64,000 bases of DNA from Stomoxys calcitrans (taxonomy: Eukaryota; Arthropoda; Insecta; Diptera; Muscidae): positions 47,723,761 to 47,787,760 of the forward strand of contig NC_081554.1 in NCBI RefSeq assembly GCF_963082655.1, in the 5' to 3' direction. Under the pieces are notes generated by a model. That model saw only the letters and a list, made by a program, of their open reading frames with translations. It made no database searches and was not told where the DNA came from. Below, piece by piece: positions 11,442 to 20,309 of this stretch. Made by a program: the position numbers and the translations under genes. Each line of letters begins with the position of its first letter. Positions within the stretch are counted from its first letter, which is position 1.

Positions 11442-11539
11442 TGATGATACGTTGAAGTCCCTTTTTGGGTTAAGCGATACACCCGCAATGAGTTGACAGA
11501 ACTGAATAATGGCCATTTCAATGTGAGCTCCCTAGATCA

Positions 11540-11677
11540 GAGCAGAGTACGATGGACTGGAGAGAGAAACAAACTTGTGGCCTTCCCCCTCCAAATTCGC
11601 CCCGTTTCGACCCCCTTCCCAGCCAATTCCCGACTCTGGAGTTTTTTTAAATAAGCAAGTTTCTCTGGCGCACCTTG
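11540..11677 (-). mobile_element. DNA transposon end (TIR CAAGGTGCGCCAGAGAAACT)
   Basis: The sequence ending at 11677 is the complement of CAAGGTGCGCCAGAGAAACT and its extension TTGCTTATTTAAAAAAACTC, followed by TA at 11678-11679. The same terminal repeat starts at 46764 in the other orientation and is again next to TA, so this is one end of a Tc1/mariner-superfamily family. The inner boundary is uncertain; the pyrimidine-rich stretch 11580-11640 may belong to it. Confidence 0.7.
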
Positions 11678-11679
11678 TA

Positions 11680-12604
11680 TATGACATGCAGATGAGTACA
11701 CCAAACCGTTTCTATTATTCTAGCCATCACTGTTAAAAACATATTTGTACCCAAAAGTGGAGTGCACACTCATAAGAGTATTAAGGCCGGTCGCGATATT
11801 TCAACAAGAATTGTTGGATACGTCATAAACCAAACCATTAACACTCACATACACAACGTCATTTACTTGCAAATCCAGTGTCACATGCACACAAACCCAC
11901 ACTGAGATAACGAGTGAGGGTGAATAACAGAGTATGATGGAAGCAAGAAATACATCAACAAATATAAGGTAAATACGAGAGGGAGGGAGAGAATTTAAAC
12001 TTTGTTCCGTTAATGAGCCAACAGAGTGGAAGGCATTAATGATGTTTGAGTACGAAACCAGTCAAACGCTATGATCATTATTACTAGTAATGATGACGTT
12101 TAGTTAATAAAACTGATAAAAATAATAACGTGGTGAGTATTGCAAAAAAATGGAAATGTTTCAATGTTAATAGATATGTATATACAATGTGCGTTGTACA
12201 TACATATGTATAAAAGAATAAAATGATTTGAAATAGAAAGTAGGGAATTATTAAGTAATTTTGTTTGAATTACGCATAAATTGTTGTATAATGATTCTGT
12301 TTACATAGTAGGTATAGGAAAATAAAAGTTGTCGCCAAAACGTTACAAATGCAATAAGTTTGAATAGCTCTTGTATCGTAAAACCCCTTGTATTCCATTT
12401 TTTAATAAATACCTATAAGACAACATAAAACATTTTATTCGATCAGACTAAGATTTTAAATTGTGTGTAAAGAAGTAAATATAGGCATCGTTATAAAGTT
12501 CAATATGGTAACATTTAAAACATTTCCACACAATTTTGAGGGTTTTTGGCTGCCTTGAGATCTACGCCAAAAAGTTCTATCAGTAAATAAATAATTTATT
12601 AATT
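11680..12604. other. No gene or named repeat recognised
   Basis: AT-rich, repeat-poor spacer with short CACA runs near 11840-11900 and poly-A/T tracts. No coding region or RNA gene can be supported. Confidence 0.5.
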
Positions 12605-14210
12605 AAGAGGGTGCGTATATTAATCAGCCCGTGTTCCTTAGTGGAATGTTCATGGGCAAAATTTGCAATTTGCACGCCACTATGGACATACACCTAAGCC
12701 AGTAATCAACTTGTTTTGCGCTCAAAGAACTAAAAAGTAACCTGAAAAAAATTTAAGTTAGGAATTGCTTGCTACTTAAAAAAATCCTTAATTGTTTTCC
12801 ATGCCACTGCCCTAAGTTGGTTCATGTATGGTATTGTGTCCCCATCTAAGTACCGGTTTATTTTAGCCGCTAAAGCCGGGCAATGACATACGAAATGCTT
12901 CAACGTCTTATAATGTTCCCCTTCACTTACTGTAACTTGCCGCACCGATTTTGCATAAGGAAGCTCGTAGTCCTACGTTGATTCGTCCTCTTACGATCCG
13001 GATCCCCATATGACTTTCGCCGTCCTACTGGCTGTTTCACTGTTCCACAGTGCCACACGTTGCCCACGCCCTTAACTCGGACTGCATCGGCCCGAAAGGC
13101 ATCGGGTTAAACATGTTTATTGACCGCAGTACTCTGGCCTCCACTGCCGAATCGTCTGCCCTTTCATTTCCCCTTACTCCGTTATGACCCGGTACCCAAA
13201 CGATGCGGATTGTGTCATCCTCAGAGAAGGCGTTTATCTCATTCTTACACTACAAGGTTGGTCGTGACCTTACCGTCCTGGTTGTTATTGCCCTTACGGT
13301 CATTTTACTGTCCGTAAAGACGTTTACACTAGATGTTAGCAACACACAACCTCACGCATTTTGTAATCACCTGGATCTCCGCCTGTAGGACCGTATTATG
13401 TTCAGTCAGTATAAAACAGATATCAGTCCCTTGGTTCTCAATGTATTGTAGATCCCCAGGCTCACTCTGTTTCCTAGCTTTGATATATCCGTGTAACATG
13501 ATCCTCGCACTTGACCTCAATTGCCGTCTCATGTATCCGATCGGAAACCTCTTCCTTTTCGTCCAGGTTTCCTATCATCGTTTATACCGCAAGGGTACGA
13601 AATGTTGCCATCCTCAATCTATTCTCACGCCGCCTTAAATCGCAATGGCTGCCTCAAACTTAATGTGTATGTCTATGGGTTGGATATCTAGAATAGTCTC
13701 CAGTGCCCTAGTGGGCGTGGTCCTCATCGCTCTGCCTATGCCAAGCTAACATGTTCTCTGAACCCGTTGTATATCCCTTATGTTGCACCTTTTCTCCATG
13801 GCAGTCCACCAAACTACTGAGGCGTAACTAAGTATTGGTCTAATCACGCTCATGTAGAGTAGAGTTTGCTATCCTCGGATTCAGGTACCATTTCGAGCCT
13901 TCGACCCGTCTATAAAGTGCCCAACATCTGTGAGCCTTCTCGGTACGCTCCTGAATGTGAGACTTCCAATTTAGTTTCCTATCGAAGATCACTTCTAAGT
14001 ATTTGACCTTGTCAGATATCGAAATCGTTTTATTGAGGAAGCGTGGTGCATCATATGGGCCCACCTTCGTCCTCCTCGTGAACAGGCAAATTTCAGTCTT
14101 CTCTGGGTTAACATGGAGATCCCTGAGTCTTATGACATATGCAAGCCCTTTCGGAAACCCAGGCAATGAATCGGATGCTTAACTATAATCCTCTATCTTC
14201 TCCTTGAAAC
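12605..14210 (-). mobile_element. LINE remnant with RNase H domain (R1/LOA-like family 1)
   Basis: Minus-strand 3' half of a non-LTR element. From high to low coordinate: RT thumb with VNPEKTEICLFTRRTK, KTISISDKVKYLEVIFDRKL and NWKSHIQERT (13930-14100). Then ASVVWWTAMEKR and RAMRTTPTRALETILDI (13680-13830), and an RNase H domain with HNTVLQAEIQ (13370-13420) and IVWVPGHNGVRGNERAD (13150-13210). The 3' non-coding tail shares ATGTCCATAGTGGC (complement near 12677-12690) with the + copy that ends at 38027. Frames are broken. A SINE tail is inserted in the 3' UTR at 12629-12671. Confidence 0.85.
12629..12671 (+). mobile_element. SINE 3' tail fragment inside LINE 3' UTR
   Basis: GTTCCTTAGTGGAATGTTCA and the following TGGGCAAA are the last ~40 bp of the tRNA-derived SINE (compare 26508-26542). 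The LINE 3' UTR continues on both sides, so this is an extreme 5'-truncated insertion or a copy of the tail alone. Confidence 0.75.
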
Positions 14211-15382
14211 AGAGAAATGAAAGGTACTCGACCATTTTAAACCACAGAACCGCCCTTTTCCCCCTATGTCCAGCGCGATGTCAAAGACCTGACTTTACAA
14301 TGCCAGACCTCCGGTCAGAAGTCCCAATTCATGGTTCCTGAGACCCAGGATATGTGATATCTTGTTTCGCGAAACACTCCACTACCTTGCAACTCTAAGC
14401 CTCATTTGCTTAAAAAAGGTACTGAATTTTGTGGACGAAGAGATGATGATAAAAAAGATGAAAAAGAGATGTGGGCCCAAGAGGGACATCCCGATGTAGA
14501 GGTTTGCATCGAGAGGATGCATAGAGATCGTATGGAAGCTCATTCCGATCCCTGATAGCACAAAGCTGCACTTAGTTAGGAATATGAAAGCTATAACAAG
14601 GGAAATTCACATTGTTTGGAATTGGATGTAATACCGAACTTGTACCCGAATACTGTAAATCTATTAATGCATGGTTTTTGAATTGGGCGCCAATAAGTTC
14701 ATTTATGCAAAACTACGCACACTTGGATAACAATTTGAAAATTTATTACATATCCACACTCACATCATTAAGCAAAAGCGGACATGTGTTTTAAGATCTC
14801 CAGTAACCCAGGAAGCAAACGAACGCATTAAAATTGCATATGCTGATGTTCAATCATACATGCATACATACGTAGTTTGCAATGAGTAGGCCGAAGAGGA
14901 CTGCATTCAGATATGAGATGTTATGTTTGTATAGGTGGCTATGACGTTGTGCGTAAGTATTTCATATTTTTGTAGCTTTTGTTCGCCCCGTAAACAAGGG
15001 AACAAATTCTCCCCCACTTCCATGCATACTTGTCTGTATGGTTTTTTACCACATTTTTTACGCAGCGAAAAAGCAAACAGCTACAGGCACTCAAACAACA
15101 GCCAAGTAAGTGAGCCCCACACTCTCTCTCACTCTCTGTGTCTTTATCTCGCTTATGCTCTTTTTTTACTTTTTTATGTTGCCCACCTCACAGAGTAAAA
15201 CCTAATGTGTTGCCGTCTACCGTTCACGTGATAGAAAAAAATTTCAACGATACTCATGCACACACACATAGACACATTGCTAAAGCAAAAGTAAAATCAA
15301 AACACAAACAAGGGAGGTCGAATACAAAGCGAGTTCATGACTACACTTTTTTTAAACAGTGTGGCAAAAAAGTATTCGCATG
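14211..15382. other. No gene recognised
   Basis: 14211-14400 may still be decayed LINE RT on the minus strand. From about 14400 to 15380 there is AT-rich sequence with (CA)/(CT)-rich runs near 15120-15140 and 15255-15275. None of the short open frames looks like a protein. Confidence 0.45.
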
Positions 15383-15600
15383 TTTTTATACCCACCACCA
15401 TAGGTTAGGATAGGTTGAAGGGCAAGCGGCTAGCAACCTCGTGTACTAGCCGCTTCACTCGGAGACCTTAGGTCCATTGTGTTCACCCTAGAGGAAGTGG
15501 AGGAGAAGAAGATGGAGATCAAATCAAGAAACACTAGTACAAGTGTGCTAAGTTCGACCGGGCCGAATGTTATATACCCTCCACCATGGATGGCATTTGT
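15383..15600. repeat. Two DINE-like terminal fragments flanking a LINE-tail-like segment
   Basis: 15383-15403 matches the type 2 DINE-like 5' end (TTTTTATACCCACCACCAT). 15537-15600 is the inverted 3' end of a type 1 copy (GTGCTAAGTTCGACCGGGCC, then ATATACCCTCCACCATGG). Between them, GGTTAGGATAGGTTGAAG and GGCTAGCAACCTCGTGTACT resemble LINE 3' tails with TAACC-like ends. Both DINE pieces are truncated. Confidence 0.6.
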
Positions 15601-15840
15601 CATTGTTCATTGACTGTTGGGTGTGTGGCAACAAAGATCGCCATGAGTCTGAGGGAGTCGGGTACACGGCGCTATTGATTATATGCCAAAGGGAAGTCCT
15701 TTCTTGTTGATGGGTTAGAAAGCATTTTCCCGAAAAGGGATCTCTGGTTTGGGGGCACCCCGCCCTTCCTGGGACCATCTGTATACACGGATGGGTCTAA
15801 ATTGTATTGGAGCACTGAAGGAAGAATCTTCTTTATGTAA
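15601..15840 (+). mobile_element. LINE RNase H start fragment
   Basis: Near 15773-15815 the + strand reads PSVYTDGSKLYWST, the first strand of an RNase H domain of the kind fused behind LINE reverse transcriptases; the aspartate of TDGSK is the first catalytic residue. Upstream sequence has no intact RT motif. The domain is cut short at 15841 by a SINE fragment. Confidence 0.65.
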
Positions 15841-15985
15841 ATTTGCCCCTGAACATTCCATTAAGGATCAGGGGAAAACTTCTTACATATTAATGAGTGC
15901 TGTCCGATTCAAGCCGCTTTTTAATAGCAGAGCTCAAACGGCGTGCCGCAGAGCGGCACCTTTTTGGGGAGAAGTTTTAAAATGG
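15841..15985 (-). mobile_element. SINE 3' half, inverted
   Basis: TTTGCCCCTGAACATTCC, ATGAGTGCTGTCCGATTCAA, CAAACGGCGTGCCGCAGAG and GAGAAGTTTTA match, in order, the reverse complement of the SINE body at 23300-23450 and 26400-26540. The tRNA-like head is missing. Confidence 0.8.
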
Positions 15986-16299
15986 CTGCCATATAATTTT
16001 TTCAAATGCCACTACACAAAAACAAATGCATTGGGAAAAGTACAGCTAATAGACAGGGTTGTCGAGCGTGGTTAATGCGGTTTTTATATCACAGAGGTGT
16101 TTTCGCAATAAATTATGTATAAGTACAACATACCATCGTAGACCCTTGAAGCCTTCACACCTAATAAGGCTGATGAGTAATTCAAAACCAAATTACGAAA
16201 CGCTCCCCATAGTGGTTGGTGTGTATTGCGATCTCTGGCTTTCTTTCCTTTTCCATTTGCAATCTGAACGATATTTAGCAGAAAGGTGTAGAAGTCTAT
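15986..16299. other. No feature recognised
   Basis: Spacer between the SINE fragment and the DINE-like units; no supported gene or repeat. Confidence 0.4.
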
Positions 16300-16960
16300 C
16301 AAAACTCACAGTTTCATATTTCATCAAAATCGGAGGATGAAAAATGCTCCTTTTATAGGCTCAATACCCTATATCGGGAAATAGGTCCTTATAGCATCTA
16401 TATCCAAATATGGTTCGCCCTGGACGACATCCATTAAAATGGTGTAAAGGGGTACCAAAGTTCACTGTTTCAAATTTCATCGAAAACGGCTAAAAATTAC
16501 GGCTTTTTTGGCCTCAATACCTTAAATTGGGAGATCGGTCTATATGGCAGCTATATCCAAATATGATCCGATCTAGACAACATTTAATAAAAAATGCTCC
16601 TTTTATAGGCTATATGCACTATATCAGGAGATCGGTCTATATATCCAAATATGGTCCGATCTGAACTACATTTGCCAAGAATGGGTAGGAATCTACCAGA
16701 ACTCCCTGTGTCAATTTTCATGGAAATCGGGTAATAAATGGATCTTTTATGACATTAATACCCAATATCGGGGGATCGAGCGGTCGGTCTATAGGGCAGC
16801 TATATCGAAATATAGTCCGATCTGGACCACACTTCACAGAAAGGGGTAGGGATCTACCAGAACTCACTGTACCAAATCGGATGAAAAATTACCAATTTAT
16901 TATCAAAAGGCTTTAAGTCTGGAGATCGGTCTATATAGCGGCTATGTATAACTAAATTTC
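16300..16960 (-). repeat. DINE-like unit array, ~140-150 bp units
   Basis: Four to five degenerate units with ATCAAAATCGG, GGAGATCGGTCTATAT, GGCAGCTATATCCAAATATG and CCGATCT. This is the same unit as at 3030-4100 but in the opposite orientation. It is non-coding. Confidence 0.75.
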
Positions 16961-17039
16961 AATTTTATGAGATCAGAAGGTCAGGTTTAAACACAAAAAA
17001 TAGGAAATCATCAAAAATTGTTTGGAAAATGTTTTTATA

Positions 17040-17320
17040 TCCAAGATATCTGCAAAATTATAAATACCCACCTTTTGATGAAATAAGTTTTGGTAGATCC
17101 CTACCCATGAGATCGGACCATATTTCGTGGTACAAATCGCACCATATTTCGATATAGCTGCCCTATAGACCGATCGCCCGATCTCCCGATGTGGGGTATT
17201 AAGCCAATAAAAGATCCATTTATCTATGGTGTATGGGGTATTAGTCAATAAAAGATCCATTTATTACCCGATTTCGATGAAAATTGGCACAGTGAGTTCT
17301 GGTAGATCACTGGGTAAATA
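17040..17320 (+). repeat. DINE-like units inverted relative to the preceding array
   Basis: CCATATTTCGATATAGCTGC, CTATAGACCGATC and ACCCGATTTCGATGAAAATT give + orientation units. Together with 16300-16960 they form a head-to-head arrangement around about 80 bp of other sequence (16960-17040). A short segment rich in ACCC and GGGTA follows at 17305-17360. Confidence 0.65.
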
Positions 17321-17454
17321 CCCGGGTATTTACCCAATTTACCCAAAACCTATTTACCCATCTCTATGAATAATTGATGTTCCAATTTAATTGAATCACC
17401 GATAATCGATACTCAACTATATTTTCACGGGTTGAGACCAATATTGTAATGTGT

Positions 17455-17506
17455 TACAAAAGAAATGACATGATTAGCATACCCCCAATCTATGGTGTAT
17501 GGGTAT
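17455..17506 (-). mobile_element. DINE-like 5' terminus, truncated
   Basis: GACATGATTAGCATACCCCC and TATGGTGTATGGGTATAAA correspond to the complement of the type 1 5' end (compare 9055-9107). Only about 50 bp remain. Confidence 0.55.
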
Positions 17507-18460
17507 AAAATTGTTGATCGATAAACTTAGTTAGCAATGTAAAAATTCTTCAAGTGTTACTAGTTATACTTTGATGATGAAGGCTAACTTTGCTAGCTAT
17601 TGCATCTAGAATGCGAAGATTTTTGTTCCCCACTGTTTACAAATGCGAACATACATACATACACACATGCGAAAACAAAACGTGTCATATTTTGCCATTT
17701 ATGGGCTTTACACTCTCTTGTATCCATGGCAAACGCATCTTAAATCCGGGGGGTGGTGATCATCGTTGTCGTTTTGTCATCGTACTCCTATGCATGCATG
17801 TATGTAAGAGTATGTATGTATGTACATACGTACACATGCATCATGCATTCTCTTGCAGGCAAGGTTGGCCGGCCAATAAGACATGCAACGAGATATTGTG
17901 TAAAATTGAAAACAACAGAGGGACAAGAAATTGCTTTGTGAATAAAACACACACCATTTGGGTGCTTCAACTACTGGAACTGGCGATACACATTTCACAG
18001 TCTGTGTGTGTGTACAAGTTAAGAGAAGTGCACATGTATTCTTTTATATAGAAGCAGTAGTAGTTGATTTCACTGGAAAGCCTCATATTTTGGCATAGTG
18101 TTCTCTGGACTATAGATTAATTTTATGGTAGCCTTTGGCATATGACATATCTAATTTGAGGTATCTATAATTTTGCAAAGAATTTCTCTCTCAAACACAT
18201 CAGGTACTCAATATGTTCCTCCAATGTCGTATTAAGAGTCTAAACCAGTGATGGGCACACTGACACCGTTAAAAATACTAAACTGTATTTGTGTGAGTGG
18301 CAGTAAAATCCAAACAATCAACTAAGTGAGGAAGCTATGTAAAATAACAAGAATGCGCCAACTGGACGAAGCTAAACGAATCTACTTACACTGTACGTGT
18401 GTTCGGTTCGTTTTTCTTATGCCCGCGGGATATGTGTGTTGTTGCCCATCTAGGGTCTAC
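17507..18460. other. No gene recognised; ATGT/ACAT-rich spacer
   Basis: Contains short ACAT/ATGT and CATG repeats (17650-17670, 17790-17840) that generate overlapping open frames on both strands. No protein family is recognisable and no conserved element could be named. Confidence 0.5.
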
Positions 18461-18627
18461 ACCCAATCAAAGAGTCAAGTGTCGGCGTCAAATTATTTTA
18501 CAAGCATGTCATAAGGGAATCTCATGCCGCTGGCCTCCTGCGCTAGCCTTAGCGGCTTTTTGTTTCCCGTATGAATTTTATGAAAACATATTGACGCTGA
18601 CTCTTGACTCTTTGATTGGGTTTAGAC
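18461..18627. mobile_element. ~167 bp inverted-repeat element (MITE-like)
   Basis: The left end ACACCCAATCAAAGAGTCAA continues as GTGTCGGCGTC. The right end carries the complement (GACGCTGACTCTTGACTCTT, then TGATTGGGTTTA) ending near 18627. The arms match at roughly 32 of 36 positions. The spacer between them is about 100 bp and non-coding. It lies at the edge of a LINE RT fragment. Superfamily unassigned; no convincing target duplication was identified. Confidence 0.75.
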
Positions 18628-18850
18628 TCTAACTTTACAGGGATACCAAATTCAGGCATGGCTGGAAATACCTTTATCAAAAGTAGCTTTGTAGCCAACA
18701 ATGTGTCGAGAAGTTTCGATTGGTTTCCCTTGTGTCTTTTTTTCGGGATTTGGCGTAGTGGGACTATTTGGTCTAGGGTGGACATTCCAGGGCGGAAGAG
18801 AAACTTATTCCTCTGTTGTTCGCACATGCTCGTACGAGTACTTTCTTGCC
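18628..18850 (-). mobile_element. LINE RT fragment
   Basis: Minus strand reads FLFRPGMSTLDQIVPLRQI and then AMPEFGIPVKLE, the same RT segment as GLRPGKSIIDQIFTLRQ in the LINE at 9480-11290. It is a short decayed piece that ends at the MITE-like element. Confidence 0.75.
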
Positions 18851-19019
18851 AGTAATGGGCTTGTTGTGCGCTCTAGGTCCGAAAAATAACCCGAAGACAT
18901 CTATTTCAAGATTTCCAAGCTGCTCAGACAATCCTTGGAATCATATCCGCAACCTAGGAACGGAGTTGGTTAACTGCGAAAGAATGTCATTGGCATAGGA
19001 ATTGTTCCATCCTCCCATC

Positions 19020-19410
19020 ATGTTGTTGTTGTAGCCACATTTGCATGTGGAGGTGGCGCTCCTCGTCAAGCCCTTATGGTTGAGCAAGCTCTTTCCGCTT
19101 TATACGACTGATCGCCGCGGGAACCTAATGGCCATTTATGGTTATTTGAAGGCGCAACAATCTCGCTTGACGTACCGCCCGGCCTCTCACTGAGACTCTC
19201 CGTTCGATACCGCTGATTGTCTACGGCTGCAGTTGCAGCTACTCCCTATGGAGCGTTCCACTATCCGCAGTCTGTGGATGCGGCCGCTAGCTCCCATCTT
19301 AGCTTCTCATGATAACGAAGAACACCACACAGTTTGGAGCTCAAAGTTTCAGCTGTGCGATGTTCTTAGTTATCTCGTGCCGGGAACCTTTCATCATCTT
19401 CCCCATCTGC
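19020..19410 (+). repeat. Dispersed repeat R, copy 1
   Basis: TGTTGTTGTTGTAGCCACAT is followed by GTGGAGGTGGCGCTCCTCGT, CGGCCTCTCACTGAGACTCT, CCGTTCGATACCGCTGATTG and GAACACCACACAGTTTGGAG. The same order of segments recurs at 61395-61790. No open frame is conserved. It is probably a SINE-like element or LINE 3' region; no A/B boxes were seen. Confidence 0.75.
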
Positions 19411-19449
19411 CCCACACATGCTGCCACCTATTCTGCATAAGTGGTCCTA

Positions 19450-19850
19450 TAGTCCTATGTGACCCGTTATGATACAGAAAATAATAGCCTCATCTTCTCA
19501 CGATATGGATCCTCCCAAAGAGTTTAGAGTCGTTCCATCGATTGTTCACAGTACTACAGAGTTACGTGCGGTTTCATTGCCAACACCCTTAACTCCAACT
19601 GGTTCGCCCAAAAGTTTGATGATGGCAGTCCTCTGGCACATACTGAGGCCTAAGTTAGTATTGGTCTAATCACGTGGCCCATCATTTTCTTCCTTGTAAT
19701 CAGGGAGATATCTGTCTTCCATGGGTTAACATTCAGGCGCCCAGGTCTAGGTCTGGCATACAACTGATGCCATCTCCAATACTCTGTCGGACCATCTGCG
19801 CGGCTGATTCAGACTTCTATGCCTTAGAAGTATTCTCATAATTCCAGCGC
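19450..19850 (-). mobile_element. LINE RT C-terminal fragment (family 1)
   Basis: Minus strand shows GRLNVNPWKTDISLITRKK near 19685-19745, followed after a deletion by VIRPILT (about 19650-19675). These correspond to VNPEKTEICLFTRRTK and the RPILSYASVVW segment of the LINE at 12605-14210. It is heavily decayed. Confidence 0.65.
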
Positions 19851-20070
19851 CAAGTAAACATCATTGGCATATTAGAATTGATTCAGGACTACAAAACCAC
19901 AAAACAGCACGTTGACCACGCAATGACACCTCATAGCTGCAATAACCACTCAGTCAAGTTAGACACAGGTCTTCGCATAGACATCACGCGAGTTGTAGCC
20001 AGCGTCCTTATCGCCAACAAATTTGTCATTTCGTTGCCCCGACACCGGGACGAGATCAAATGGAAGCCAT

Positions 20071-20180
20071 GTAAAACTTCTCACCAAACAGATGTCGCAC
20101 TGCAGCACGCCATTCGGACTAGGATATAAAAAGAAGGCCCCTTGTCATTGAGCTTAAACTTGAATCGAACTCAATCTAAA
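20071..20180 (+). mobile_element. SINE middle fragment
   Basis: AAAACTTCTCACCAAACAGA, GTCGCACTGCAGCACGCC, ATTCGGACTAGGATATAAAA and GCCCCTTGTCATTGAGCTTA match the SINE body at 26390-26480. Head and tail are missing. The satellite region begins shortly after. Confidence 0.75.
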
Positions 20181-20309
20181 CTTAAACGATGGTATCGCTC
20201 CATACTTTTCGATTCCCACAAATACCGGATCTAACTATCCAGTGGGGTAAGTGTATGAAAAGTATTTCCCACTGAGTAGGGAGGGCAGTGCAACGACGAA
20301 AGTCCCAAA

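Noticed and set aside
17590..18051. 153-codon open frame on the + strand with overlapping frames on the minus strand
   Set aside because: Overlaps ATGT/ACAT simple repeats, open on both strands, without family resemblance or splice context.
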